Origin: Pseudomonas sp. Bout1
Lineage (GTDB): Bacteria > Pseudomonadota > Gammaproteobacteria > Pseudomonadales > Pseudomonadaceae
DNA length: 55,156 nucleotides
Direction of reading: 5' to 3'
Assembly (NCBI RefSeq): GCF_034314165.1
Contig: NZ_JAVIWK010000002.1
Location: 1-55,156 of the forward strand
The translations under genes were made by a program, and so were the position numbers. Below are positions 33,601-42,152 of the stretch, piece by piece. A model generated the notes under the pieces. It did not search any database, was not told where the DNA came from, and worked only from the letters and a program-made list of their open reading frames with translations. Position 1 is the first letter of the stretch, and every line of letters starts with the position of its first letter.

Positions 33601-36263
33601 TTGACCGCCTTCATGTTATGGGTGTTTTTCGCTTGGGCTTCTTCCATGAAGACAGGAACCCACTGTTCAGGATCATCAGTGCCGAGGCGTTCAATGATCG
33701 ATTCCATCAGAGCTACGCCAACATCATTCGAAGACAGCACCGGGATAAACTCAGGAAGTCCCGAAAGATCGAAAACGGCGCGAATAGATTCCTTGCCACG
33801 GCGAATAAGGAACTTTCGCGATGCAGGTCCAATTTCACGAATCCACTTTCTTTCCATTACTGTTAGGTTTTGGTGATCTTCATCGGTAGCACCATCGTTT
33901 GACAGATAGATCTTTGTCGCACTTTGTTTGTCGATTGAATCTGTTTCGCTACGGAAGTATTTAGCATCCGGAGTAACGAAAATAAGCAGGCCGTTTTTAC
34001 GGCGAATCTGCATGATGAAGTTGTCGATACGCTTCTTCCAATACTCGTTCTTAACAAGGTTTTGACCCTCTTCAAGTACCAAGATAAAAGGCGTACCGTC
34101 CATTGCCATTTCAATGCGGTGCAGTGGGTAGCTCATCAGAACAGGGAGTTCTGGACGGGCCTCACCACCTTTGAGCAGTTCCATCATTTCAAAGCAGTAG
34201 TACCGCGACTGATTCAGGTCAATCGAATCTTCGACGTTATCGAACACACCGGCATTAGCCCCGATCACGTTTTTAGCACCGTGCCAGATAGCCATGATGT
34301 CTGCTAACTCACCCTGACCGTAGACCCACGCAACATTGCGCAAGCGCCGATCCTGATACGGCAGCGAGTAGTTTTCATCAACCAAACGCTTAAAACGTTT
34401 GATGTCGTCGGCACCCGCATCCGTGGTTGCATAGCAAGCTCGCATCAGCACTTGCAGATCCACCAGGAACGCACGGTTTTCAGGCGTGTCATCCAGTTTG
34501 AACGGATTCCACTTCATACCGCTATGCGGAGACAGGGTTGTGTGTACACCACCCATTGCCTTCATGAAGACCTTGGCACCGTAGCGGTTGTCGAACCAGA
34601 AAACCCGAGGCTTAGCCTTATCGGCCTGCGCGATCATCATCGCAAGCAGAGTGGTTTTACCCGAGCCGGTATCAGCGGCAATCGCAGTGTGCCCTGCAAC
34701 CATCCCTTCAAGCTCGCGGTGGAAATTGAAGTAATAGGCAGTCCCGCTTTCAGTCTCGAAAACAGTAATTGCCGGTCCCCACAGATTCCCGTCACGACGA
34801 CCAATTGCGAAGTTATGCAGCGATGCAAACCCAGAGAAATTGGCGGACTTGATTTTTCCTCGGCGGCCTATCAGCGCTGTGGACTGACCGGGCAACTGCG
34901 ACCAAAAGAAGGTTTCGGCACCGATCCACTCGCGAACCGATTTGACGTTCAAGTCGATGAAGCATTTCTCAACCAGACTCACATCACGATCAAGGTTCTT
35001 GATGTTCTCCTTGCGGTTGGCTTCGCTGTCCATGGGCAACGACGGTGTGTGTACGAAGATAGTCAGATGGTGCCAGCCGTTTACCGAATCACCACGACGC
35101 AACTCTTTGAGGTTGTCAGTGATTTCTTGAGTGTCATCACTGGCAACACCGTACTTATCGGCCACAGACAAACGACGCTGTTCGTCGGTCAATTGCGACT
35201 CAGCCGCGATCCGGTCTGTGAAGAAGAACGACTGCGTAATGATGAATTCAACCGGCTGCTGCATGAAGTTGTTCATCATTCGCGACGGAGTACGGCGCGG
35301 CCACTCGGCCATGCTCAAAAACGTACCGATACGTGAACTGGTACTGCCGCGCACTTCACACAGAGTCGCTACAACCTGAAAATTCAGCCGTGCGTAGGGC
35401 AACTGATCGCACATTTTCAGATCGCTCACCGGAACCTTACGATCCTCAAGGTTGATCAAGTAATGCAGGAACGTGGCGATTTCTGACCATTCATCACCCA
35501 GGTAATCCACGACTACCTGAGCTGGATATTGATCATGGTCGCCATGGTCTTTTTTGAACTCTTCCCAATTCCACCGGAACCGCTTGATCGCTTCAAAAGC
35601 CTGAGCGCGACTAACGGTTTCGGTTTCATACTCTGGCAGGCGATGGATGCCCAATCGACGCGCCCCGTAATCACCCAGGCCACTCAGGAGCAAACCCGAT
35701 GCTTTGTACAGGTCTGCCGCCATCGCCTCGTAGCTTTCCGGATCCGCAGCGGTGGGCTTTGTACCAGTGAGCAAAGCGATACCACGATCCATGACCCCAG
35801 GCACACCAGCTCGGAAGCGCGTTCTTACCAGCGAGATATAAATCTCGTTGATATAGAACCCCTGCTGAACATACCGCTCGCGCCAAGCATCGTTAAACCG
35901 TTCTGCGAACCATGTATTGCCCTCGCCTTCCACATAATCGAAGATTTTGCGGCGAACCGTATGGACGTAAAGGCCAAGGTTACTGGACGCGATACTGCGC
36001 AACATGGTGTTTCGGCGGCGCTCGAATTGCTTCACTTGTGCTTCGGACAACGAGTCGAAGTAGAGGCCGTCAAGTTTGATAACTTGAACGAGAGCGCTTT
36101 CTTTCGTGATCACCGTATTGTCATCGTAAGGGATGTCATACGGAATGAACTCGCTAACTTCAAGCTCATGCAAGTCTTCTTCGGAGCCGTTAGGCTGTTG
36201 AACGCCCACGGAAAGATCGAGGTTGCGCGTCAACTTTTTAAACATTTTGTCAACGAGGTGCAT
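33597..36263 (-). CDS. virB4: VirB4 secretion ATPase
   Basis: This is the largest ATPase of the channel, 888 residues (somewhat longer than the usual 800). The N-terminal CagE/VirB4 domain is followed by Walker A AIAADTGSGKTTLLAMM at about residue 535 and Walker B-like TPFILVLEEGQNL. Later motifs IMQIRRKNGLLIFVTPDAKYF and SATKIYLSNDGAT fit. The start may be MHLVDK (36263) or MFKKL six codons on. Confidence 0.95.
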   Translation of the reverse strand: MHLVDKMFKKLTRNLDLSVGVQQPNGSEEDLHELEVSEFIPYDIPYDDNTVITKESALVQVIKLDGLYFDSLSEAQVKQFERRRNTMLRSIASSNLGLYVHTVRRKIFDYVEGEGNTWFAERFNDAWRERYVQQGFYINEIYISLVRTRFRAGVPGVMDRGIALLTGTKPTAADPESYEAMAADLYKASGLLLSGLGDYGARRLGIHRLPEYETETVSRAQAFEAIKRFRWNWEEFKKDHGDHDQYPAQVVVDYLGDEWSEIATFLHYLINLEDRKVPVSDLKMCDQLPYARLNFQVVATLCEVRGSTSSRIGTFLSMAEWPRRTPSRMMNNFMQQPVEFIITQSFFFTDRIAAESQLTDEQRRLSVADKYGVASDDTQEITDNLKELRRGDSVNGWHHLTIFVHTPSLPMDSEANRKENIKNLDRDVSLVEKCFIDLNVKSVREWIGAETFFWSQLPGQSTALIGRRGKIKSANFSGFASLHNFAIGRRDGNLWGPAITVFETESGTAYYFNFHRELEGMVAGHTAIAADTGSGKTTLLAMMIAQADKAKPRVFWFDNRYGAKVFMKAMGGVHTTLSPHSGMKWNPFKLDDTPENRAFLVDLQVLMRACYATTDAGADDIKRFKRLVDENYSLPYQDRRLRNVAWVYGQGELADIMAIWHGAKNVIGANAGVFDNVEDSIDLNQSRYYCFEMMELLKGGEARPELPVLMSYPLHRIEMAMDGTPFILVLEEGQNLVKNEYWKKRIDNFIMQIRRKNGLLIFVTPDAKYFRSETDSIDKQSATKIYLSNDGATDEDHQNLTVMERKWIREIGPASRKFLIRRGKESIRAVFDLSGLPEFIPVLSSNDVGVALMESIIERLGTDDPEQWVPVFMEEAQAKNTHNMKAVK

Positions 36264-36549
36264 AGCTTCGATACCCCCACAGGCGCTTATTACGTGAACC
36301 GCGAACTTTCGTTACGGCCCAAAGAACACCAAACAAGTAGATGTCTTTGGAACAGATATAATAAGTCACTCCGAACATGAATGGGATTGCAGCAATCAGC
36401 CACAAGTTCTTGAATACCATTGCCGCAATGAAGGGCAAGAATAAGCTGACAAGGATGCTCGACAGCGTAAATGGGCCGACCATGGATGGCCGGGCCATCG
36501 CAACCACAAGCACCTCACCCTCATCAGGCTCGTGCTCGTTGTTTGTCAT
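36250..36549 (-). CDS. virB3: VirB3 inner-membrane protein
   Basis: This 99-residue protein starts MTNNEHEPDEGEVLVVAMARPSM and has two adjacent membrane segments (SSILVSLFLPFIAAMVF and LWLIAAIPFMFGVTYYI). The family motif VVAMARPSMVGP precedes the first. It overlaps virB2 by four bases and virB4 by fourteen. Confidence 0.9.
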   Translation of the reverse strand: MTNNEHEPDEGEVLVVAMARPSMVGPFTLSSILVSLFLPFIAAMVFKNLWLIAAIPFMFGVTYYICSKDIYLFGVLWAVTKVRGSRNKRLWGYRSYAPR

Positions 36550-37004
36550 ATCGAGGTAGCCGCTCCGTTCTTGATTTGAGTAACAAAGTTCGGTGCAAAG
36601 AACACGATGAACACACCTGCGCATGTCCAAAAGAACGTTGACCACTCGATGCGACCCGACTTAGCGCGCATGCCTTGGATCGCGATTGCAGCGATGCCCA
36701 GGTAGTAGCCCAAGTCAAAGATCAGGAAGTTGACCGTCTGTTTGATCAGGTTGGTCAGAGGGGAGAAGTCAACATCAGCGTTTGCGTACTCTGGCAGTGC
36801 TGCGAACGCCAATACACCACCAAGTAGCAAATACTTCTCTGCTTTGGCCGTCCAGTCTTGGCGCATGTGCGCATTGTGGTTGAGGCCGTTGCGGGGTTGA
36901 AACCACTGGCGAAGGGTTTTAGCACCATCGGTGATGGACTTGCGCCAAGTGGGTTGTTTGGTTGTTGCTACATCAGTGTTTTTGCTACCAATTCCGAGTT
37001 GCAT
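36546..37004 (-). CDS. virB2: VirB2 pilin
   Basis: This is the major pilin precursor, 152 residues with an unusually long leader. The signal region YLLLGGVLAFAALPEYANA is probably cleaved after ANA, leaving two hydrophobic helices (NLIKQTVNFLIFDLGYYLGIAAIAIQGM and TFFWTCAGVFIVFFAPNFV). It is the first structural gene of the operon. Confidence 0.9.
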   Translation of the reverse strand: MQLGIGSKNTDVATTKQPTWRKSITDGAKTLRQWFQPRNGLNHNAHMRQDWTAKAEKYLLLGGVLAFAALPEYANADVDFSPLTNLIKQTVNFLIFDLGYYLGIAAIAIQGMRAKSGRIEWSTFFWTCAGVFIVFFAPNFVTQIKNGAATSI

Positions 37005-37021
37005 GATATGCCCTCATTAAG

Positions 37022-37294
37022 TCATGACGGGGGTTTCCCGTACGTTACTGTTATTGCGTTATCCGGATTGTTAGGGCATGCCTCTTTAATGAAGTCGATA
37101 GCGGTCTCGGGATTCGTAAACAAACGAGTCTTCCCTAGCGCTGTCACTACGGTAAAAAACTGTCCAGTAGATGGACTTTCAATTATCAGCACCCATTTCC
37201 GCGTGGAGTCCTGCCAACGCTCATGCAGGTGAACTCGGTAGTCGGGCTGGGCCACGGCGAAGGTCGCCAGGTCTTTTTTGTCTAGGGTCTGCAT
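37022..37294 (-). CDS. Unknown small protein heading the T4SS operon
   Basis: The 90-residue product starts MQTLDKKDLATFAVAQPDYRVHLHERWQDS with ribosome site GAGGAC. No membrane segment or clear HTH is visible. It sits first in the secretion operon, a position where other plasmids keep a regulator of pilus genes, but no family is recognised. Confidence 0.65.
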   Translation of the reverse strand: MQTLDKKDLATFAVAQPDYRVHLHERWQDSTRKWVLIIESPSTGQFFTVVTALGKTRLFTNPETAIDFIKEACPNNPDNAITVTYGKPPS

Positions 37295-37490
37295 CACGTC
37301 CTCGGAATAGCTGGAAGCTAAAAACAGACGCGATATTGGATTCCCTGACGATTTTCTTCTAGATCCCACCTCGCATTTTCTTCCTCTTCCGAGTTTTGTT
37401 TGACGTTTTGCGTGTTTCGTGACTCACAATATCCAAAACGTTTCATGAAATCAATTTTTCGTTAAAGGTTTTTTGTTTCGTGTGAAGGAA

Positions 37491-37550
37491 ATCACTTAGC
37501 TCCGCCGTGGGAATCGGCGTTCCGAGCTGTAAGTCGGGGGGCTAAGTGAT
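37491..37550. ncRNA. Stem-loop with alternative pairings
   Basis: ATCACTTAGC and GCTAAGTGAT pair perfectly (10 bp) around a 40-base loop. CTTAGCTC inside the first arm can instead pair with GAGC-TG-TAAG in the loop, giving two exclusive folds, as in attenuators. Whether it is transcribed is unknown. Confidence 0.4.
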
Positions 37551-37777
37551 TGAGCGCGCGACGAATATCCTTTCTGTCTATTACGCGTTGGGTATAAGGC
37601 GTCATGCCCGCGTTGAGGGTTTGGCAATTACAGAATGTGTCCAAGGGCTGGACATCGCGGGGTAGACACCCCGAATGGAATTTTTCTCAATTCTGTTACA
37701 CGTTACGGATGAACGGTCATCAGACGACTTGGCAGTCAAAGGGGGGAAAGGCGGAATCAAGCAGGGCGGGGAGCTGA

Positions 37778-37835
37778 ATGGTTTAAGCAGATCGGAGGTA
37801 GGCCAGGAGCCGCCCTGGCTTACCTCCTAAACCAT
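37778..37835. repeat. Long hairpin with one-sided 8-base bulge
   Basis: ATGGTTTA/TAAACCAT, GGAGGTA/TACCTCC and GCCAGG/CCTGGC stack into a 21-bp stem with a bulge AGCAGATC on one arm and loop AGCCGC. It lacks a T run. It could be a small RNA, a mRNA hairpin or a protein-binding DNA site. Confidence 0.6.
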
Positions 37836-37917
37836 CATTTGAATCACCGCGCAGGAAACTGAACCCACGGCGACAGGCGATGGCTGCCGCAGATGCTAGC
37901 AGCCCTCCCCCGCCCGA

Positions 37918-37933
37918 TTCTCGCATGCGAGAA
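37918..37933. promoter_or_regulatory. Palindromic operator site 6 (upstream of parA)
   Basis: TTCTCGCATGCGAGAA, perfect, about 30 bp before the likely parA -35 box TTGACT. It is a candidate parS or autoregulatory site. Confidence 0.72.
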
Positions 37934-38026
37934 ATTCCATAAGTAAACCCCAAGAGGTATTGACTTATCTATTTACCTTAGCCAATATTGATCCATGTTC
38001 ACTTAACGGCCAAGCCGGAGAAGACC

Positions 38027-38794
38027 ATGAAAACCACCACCGTAGCGAACCAGAAAGGCGGCGTAGGCAAGACCACCTTAGAGATTCACCTTGCATTGCT
38101 TGCCGCCGAACAGGGTAAGCGCGTGTTGGTCGTTGACCTTGATGAAGGGGATCTTTCACAGTTCTTCGATGCGATCGAAGACGACGATGAAACCCCGTAC
38201 TTGATGTCGAGTCAGCTTTTTTCAGATGAGCATGAAGGCCGTGTACCCCGGCAGGTTGCGCCGAACGTATGGCTGATTGAGGCCGATGTTCCGCTGCTAG
38301 ACGTAGACGATATGGATCTGTCAGTGGTGCATAACCTCAAGGGCGCGTTGAAGCGCTTCGAGAATGACTTTGACCTGTGCATGATTGATACCCCTCCGAA
38401 CTTGCAGCGCCGCATGGTTGCGGCACTGGTGGCATCTGATTGCGTGGTAGCACCGTTCAACATCAGCAAATTCACGCTGTCCAGAATGCCCAAGCTCATG
38501 ACCACCATTGAGACTGTGCAAGATGCATTCAACCCTGCCCTCAACTTTTTGGGCTTTCTCCCCAACATGGTCAACAGCCGCAGTCCTGACGAAATCGACG
38601 CATTACCAGGACTTCGCGAAGGCTACGGCGATTCGATGTTTGCAGAGCAGATCATCTATCGCCCTTGCATAAACAAGTCGTTGGCCAGTGGCAACCCAGT
38701 TTGGGTAAAAGCCAATGGCAGCAGCCAGCGCGTGGCAGGCCGAGAAATGAAGCAGGCCTGCAACGCCATCCTTTCCAAAGTATGGGCAGCTTGA
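38027..38794 (+). CDS. parA: ParA partition ATPase
   Basis: This 255-residue Walker-type ATPase moves plasmid copies along the nucleoid. The deviant Walker A is ANQKGGVGKTTLEIHLALLAA at the start; the other elements are VLVVDLDEGDLSQF and DLCMIDTPPNLQRRMVAALVASDCVV. It has no N-terminal HTH, so repression of the operon is probably done by the partner or the KorA-like protein. I placed the start at 38027 with GGAG upstream. Confidence 0.94.
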   Translation: MKTTTVANQKGGVGKTTLEIHLALLAAEQGKRVLVVDLDEGDLSQFFDAIEDDDETPYLMSSQLFSDEHEGRVPRQVAPNVWLIEADVPLLDVDDMDLSVVHNLKGALKRFENDFDLCMIDTPPNLQRRMVAALVASDCVVAPFNISKFTLSRMPKLMTTIETVQDAFNPALNFLGFLPNMVNSRSPDEIDALPGLREGYGDSMFAEQIIYRPCINKSLASGNPVWVKANGSSQRVAGREMKQACNAILSKVWAA

Positions 38795-38804
38795 GGACAC
38801 CGAC

Positions 38805-39761
38805 ATGACCAAGACAACTACACCATCAAAAAAGAACGCCTTCGGCGCTGCCATCACCAAACTCTCAGACTTGCAGCGTAAAAAACCGGTCGTTCAAGAG
38901 GGTGAAATGATCGTCAAGATCAGCCCCGGCCAAATCGAATGCAAACCGCAGATCCGCTCAAAAAATAATCCCGGATTTACCCCCGAGTCCTTGATGGAGC
39001 TGGGCGCTGACATCGAGGCCAACGGGCAAGAACAACCGGCAGTCATCCGGCCTCATCCAAACCCTGAGAGTGGCTTCGATTATGAAATGGTCGCCGGGGA
39101 GCGTCGGCAACGTTCTTGCGCGCTCAAAGGGCTTTTGCTCGATTGCGTCATCCGCGACCTTACAGATCAGCAGGCCAAGCGCATCCAGCGGTCTGAGAAC
39201 GTTCAACGTGAGGGACTGACTCAGCTTGAAATTGCGCTGGCCCTGAAGGCCGACAAGGAAGAGTTGGGCACCCTGCAGGCGGTTGCAGACGAATGGAACA
39301 AGGGCCTCAATTGGGTTGCCGAGCGGCTGAAGTATCTGGAAGTGATGGAGAAAGACGGCATCGGTCGGGCCGCCGTAGAGTCCGGTGTTACCGCTGACGT
39401 TTCGCTGGTAAACGATTTGAATAGACTGGAAAACATCGACAAGACCGCAGCCGCGGAATTGCTCAGTCGTGCAGAGAATGACCCTGAACTGAATCTGCGC
39501 AACGAAGTGCGTACCGGGCTGAAACGCGCCAAAGCAATTCGAATTACCAGCCCCGGGAAATCGAAAGGCAAAGCAGGCAACGACGACACTACCCAGGCCA
39601 AGACGGCACCAACGCCGGAACAACTGATTGCACAGCTCAATGAACAGATCTCTGTTCAGGCCGCGCAGATCAAGGCGCTGGAAGACGAGAAGGAATATCT
39701 CGCAAACGAATTGCAGGAAGCGCGTCAAAAGCTGGCTGGTAGTTGGAACCCTGAGCCATGA
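38805..39761 (+). CDS. parB: ParB/KorB-type DNA-binding protein
   Basis: This 318-residue partner binds the plasmid centromere and may act as a KorB-like global repressor. The ParB N-domain shows SLMELGADIEANGQEQPAVIRPH, YEMVAGERRQRSCALKG and IQRSENVQREGLTQLEIALAL. The HTH region LQAVADEWNKGLNWVAERLKYLEVM follows, and the C-terminus is a coiled coil (LIAQLNEQISVQAAQIKALEDEKEYLANELQEARQ). It likely recognises the recurring 16-bp palindrome; that is inference. Confidence 0.93.
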   Translation: MTKTTTPSKKNAFGAAITKLSDLQRKKPVVQEGEMIVKISPGQIECKPQIRSKNNPGFTPESLMELGADIEANGQEQPAVIRPHPNPESGFDYEMVAGERRQRSCALKGLLLDCVIRDLTDQQAKRIQRSENVQREGLTQLEIALALKADKEELGTLQAVADEWNKGLNWVAERLKYLEVMEKDGIGRAAVESGVTADVSLVNDLNRLENIDKTAAAELLSRAENDPELNLRNEVRTGLKRAKAIRITSPGKSKGKAGNDDTTQAKTAPTPEQLIAQLNEQISVQAAQIKALEDEKEYLANELQEARQKLAGSWNPEP

Positions 39762-40114
39762 CACAAGCAGGAAAAGCAGCTGACCAAGACCTACGCGTGC
39801 CGCTCGATGCCTTCGAGCGGATACGCAATTCCTCCGACACACGCATGCACGACAAAAGCTTTGACGTGGCTTTCGAAATCCTTGTGGAAGGCAAGAAACT
39901 CAGTGCTGTCGCATCTGCTCACGGCGTATCCAAACAGCGTGCATTGGCGATTCGCGACAAGGTGTATTCAGCGTATTTGCTCCAGGCACCGGAAGGTTGG
40001 GCTTACGCGCAGATCTGCGCACCTAAACCCATGATCGAACGCTTTGTTAGAGAGGCTGACGCAGAACGTTTGAAGTATTGGCAACAAAAGGCCGTAACCA
40101 AGGGGGATCCATGA
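39758..40114 (+). CDS. KorA/TrfB-family repressor
   Basis: This 118-residue protein has the KorA-type HTH FEILVEGKKLSAVASAHGVSKQRALAIRDKVYSAY, followed by PEGWAYAQICAPKPMIERFVREAD as in TrfB repressors. It overlaps parB by four bases, so parA-parB-korA form one operon, recalling the korA-incC-korB operon of IncP-1. A second member of the family is at 53995. Confidence 0.82.
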   Translation: MTQAGKAADQDLRVPLDAFERIRNSSDTRMHDKSFDVAFEILVEGKKLSAVASAHGVSKQRALAIRDKVYSAYLLQAPEGWAYAQICAPKPMIERFVREADAERLKYWQQKAVTKGDP

Positions 40115-40278
40115 CCCTGCTATTCAAAACGGTTGAATTCCAAACCGGCTCCTGCTCGTTTGGGATTGGAGTGGTTGTTGAAGTCAATTACGACACTGAG
40201 GAAGTCAAAGTGCTGGAGGACGGCGGCGATTTCTGGCGTGGCCAGCTCGACCAGGTGTCACTAAGTGAAAATGATTAG
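40111..40278 (+). CDS. Unknown 55-residue protein
   Basis: It starts MTLLFKTVEFQTGSCSFGIGVVVEV, overlapping the korA-like stop (ATGA), with GGGGG upstream. It is acidic, probably all-beta. No family is recognised. Confidence 0.65.
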   Translation: MTLLFKTVEFQTGSCSFGIGVVVEVNYDTEEVKVLEDGGDFWRGQLDQVSLSEND

Positions 40279-40290
40279 GAAAGACAAACC

Positions 40291-40662
40291 ATGAAAAACA
40301 AACTGCTCATTGCATTCGCCCTGCTATCCATTGCTGGCTGCAATGATAACCCCGGCAGCAGCTATACCGCTCCCAAGGCATCTGAGACTAAAGCCTGCCT
40401 TCCTGTCTCATCTGACTCAATGCTCGCCTATGACTCGGCAGCGCTTGCGAAGGCTGACTTCTGCCTGCCAGCAAATCAGATTCTTCAAGAAATGATCATT
40501 TCCGACTCGAAGAACTGGGCGACCTCATATCGCAATGGCGATACCAAGGCCAACCGTATTGCTTTCGCAATCAGCGGCCCCGATGCGTCCATGGCAACCG
40601 TGATGCTCAAGACTGACAAACAAACGTTCCGGTTTGCGTTGAAGCCTGCTGCGATCAAGTGA
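40291..40662 (+). CDS. Lipoprotein of unknown function
   Basis: The 123-residue product has signal LLIAFALLSIAGC with lipobox cysteine at residue 17. The mature part holds two further cysteines (KACLPVSS, ADFCLPAN) and ends MLKTDKQTFRFALKPAAIK. Entry exclusion or surface modification are possibilities; neither can be shown. Confidence 0.7.
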   Translation: MKNKLLIAFALLSIAGCNDNPGSSYTAPKASETKACLPVSSDSMLAYDSAALAKADFCLPANQILQEMIISDSKNWATSYRNGDTKANRIAFAISGPDASMATVMLKTDKQTFRFALKPAAIK

Positions 40663-40672
40663 CGGCACGGTT

Positions 40673-41470
40673 ATGACCTTCGAAACTTTTGACCAGACAG
40701 CTCCAGTTTCACGGTTTCTCGCATGCGAGAACGATAGGGTGGCTGACTGGACCCGCATCGGCGTGCCGCGTTGGTACGACTGCAAACTGGGGACCATGGG
40801 CGATAAACAGCTTGCCGCGATCACCGGCAGTACCAGAGGCAAAATTCGATACCGCCGCGAGCTGTTTAACATTCCCGCATGGAACATCGGCATTGCCATT
40901 GCGCCCTACAGCCACCTGCTTGGGTGCAGATCCGATGCAGAAATAGGCCGTAAGGCTGACGTTTCACCATCCAGCGTAAAAACGTACCGCGAATCGCTGG
41001 GTATCAAGGCACACACCCGCGTTGCACCAGGTCAGCGCATACCGGTCGGCCATTTGATCAAGCCATACAGCGCCCTGCTGGGACTGATCGAGGATGAACC
41101 GTTAGCCACCCTATCGGGAGTCACCGTGAACGTGGTCACTGAGTTGCGGGAGTCACTTCGTATTGCTCCGTGTAAGCCATTGCCCCAGCGGGACCCCCTG
41201 CCCTCAATTGAAAATTACGTTGGTCCGCTGCTTGGTTATGAGTCCATGTTCTACACAACCTCAGACGCCAAGATTAGCCGCGCAACCGGTGTGCCGATCA
41301 CGATCATTGAAAAGCGCCGGCTGTCACTTGCCGTGCCGCTATATCAACGTAAATCGCGTCTAACGCCCTATGAACACTTACTTGGCTTGGTTTCTAACAA
41401 CCTGCTGGCCAAGCTCGTAGGGCTGTCAGTAGCTAGAATTTATGACATACGAAAAAACAAAGGGGTATGA
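40673..41470 (+). CDS. Protein built of five HTH-like repeats
   Basis: The 265-residue protein repeats a module of about 45-55 residues with the plan LLG-x-x-SD-x-x-I-x(4)-GVS-x(3)-V-x(3)-R-x-x-LGI. Examples are MGDKQLAAITGSTRGKIRYR, SDAEIGRKADVSPSSVKTYR, EDEPLATLSGVTVNVVTELR, SDAKISRATGVPITIIEKRR and SNNLLAKLVGLSVARIYDIR. Each looks like a degenerate helix-turn-helix. No catalytic domain is present, so sequence recognition is the likely role. The plasmid palindrome lies at 40716, inside the frame if the first ATG is used, or in front of a shorter protein if translation starts at 40797. Confidence 0.7.
   Translation: MTFETFDQTAPVSRFLACENDRVADWTRIGVPRWYDCKLGTMGDKQLAAITGSTRGKIRYRRELFNIPAWNIGIAIAPYSHLLGCRSDAEIGRKADVSPSSVKTYRESLGIKAHTRVAPGQRIPVGHLIKPYSALLGLIEDEPLATLSGVTVNVVTELRESLRIAPCKPLPQRDPLPSIENYVGPLLGYESMFYTTSDAKISRATGVPITIIEKRRLSLAVPLYQRKSRLTPYEHLLGLVSNNLLAKLVGLSVARIYDIRKNKGV
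40716..40731. promoter_or_regulatory. Palindromic operator site 7
   Basis: TTCTCGCATGCGAGAA, perfect, near the 5' end of the HTH-repeat gene (encodes SRMRE-type residues if translated). Its presence hints that the gene may start later than 40673. Confidence 0.6.
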
Positions 41471-41531
41471 CATGACAGTCGAACAGCTCCCATCCCATTT
41501 GCGGATCAAACACAGCTTCCCATATGACTAA

Positions 41532-41738
41532 ATGACGAAAATAGAGATTTTCGGTCAGCCGGAAAATGCTTGGTACGATTGGCGTGTTCTGTACAAGGAC
41601 GAGATTGTTAATCAGTCCAATGAAGGCTACGGGCACGATCTTGAAGCGCTTAAAGACGGGTTGAACTGGATGATCGAGTTCATTAATGGCCACAAGGAAC
41701 CTGTGACCCCACCCGGCCCGTTTGGTCGCTGGTACTAG
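41532..41738 (+). CDS. Unknown 68-residue protein
   Basis: MTKIEIFGQPENAWYDWRVL... is rich in aromatic residues and contains EGYGHDLEALKDGLNWMIEFINGH. No family named with confidence. It is a single small domain without signal or membrane segment. Confidence 0.55.
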   Translation: MTKIEIFGQPENAWYDWRVLYKDEIVNQSNEGYGHDLEALKDGLNWMIEFINGHKEPVTPPGPFGRWY

Positions 41739-41763
41739 CCCATTCACCCACTGGAGCGAAGGC

Positions 41764-41966
41764 ATGACCAATACCACAGCAAACCTTGAGGCTATGGCCG
41801 AGTGGCAGCCTTGTTAGACGATGAATCAGAGCGCAAAGACCTTGCCCTATGGCATTCACAGCTTCTTGATAAAGCGGGCACCATGCAGGCAGCTGGAGCC
41901 ATTGACGATGGCGAAGCACGCGAACTGGCCGACGCCCCGTTAAGTCACTGGTCTGACACAGAATGA
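41764..41966 (+). pseudogene. Small unknown gene with frameshift
   Basis: ATG 41764 (GGAGCGAAGGC upstream) opens MTNTTANLEAMAEW and then stops. One base shifted, the frame continues AALLDDESERKDLALWHSQL to ADAPLSHWSDTE and a stop that overlaps the next start (ATGA). The rejoined product would be about 66 residues. Confidence 0.55.
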
Positions 41967-42151
41967 AGCTCCTAACAGAACTGCATGCGCTAGACGAAGA
42001 CGCCCAGGAAGAAATCACACGGTATTTGGCTGACTACGACTCGCACGGCGACGATGGTGCGATAGACCATTCCCACCTCGATGATTTGAACGAACAGCTT
42101 CGGTTTGCCCGCGGTACCTATCAACGTGCGGCCCAGGCAACAGGAGCCTAG
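41963..42151 (+). CDS. Unknown 62-residue acidic protein
   Basis: MKLLTELHALDEDAQEEITRYLADYDSHGDDGAIDHSHLDDLNEQ... is strongly acidic and overlaps the preceding damaged gene by four bases. Family unknown; the next gene starts one base after its stop. Confidence 0.55.
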   Translation: MKLLTELHALDEDAQEEITRYLADYDSHGDDGAIDHSHLDDLNEQLRFARGTYQRAAQATGA

Positions 42152-42152
42152 T

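Larger units (their letters stand above)
37295..38026. promoter_or_regulatory. Divergent control region between T4SS and par operons
   Basis: 730 bp without a gene. It holds GTTTCGTGA-like repeats (37414, 37440, 37475) near the secretion-operon promoter side and a 60-bp stem-loop at 37491-37550. There is also a 21-bp-stem hairpin at 37778-37835, the plasmid palindrome at 37918, and TTGACT (37962) with an AT-rich -10 for parA. The many structures suggest regulation by RNA or a centromere-like role. Confidence 0.6.

Noticed and set aside
37778..37835. Bulged hairpin as an integron attC site
   Set aside because: No integrase, no cassette array and no attC core sites are visible.
41472..41531. 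19-codon frame after the HTH-repeat gene
   Set aside because: Too short, with no clear ribosome site; it may be coincidence.
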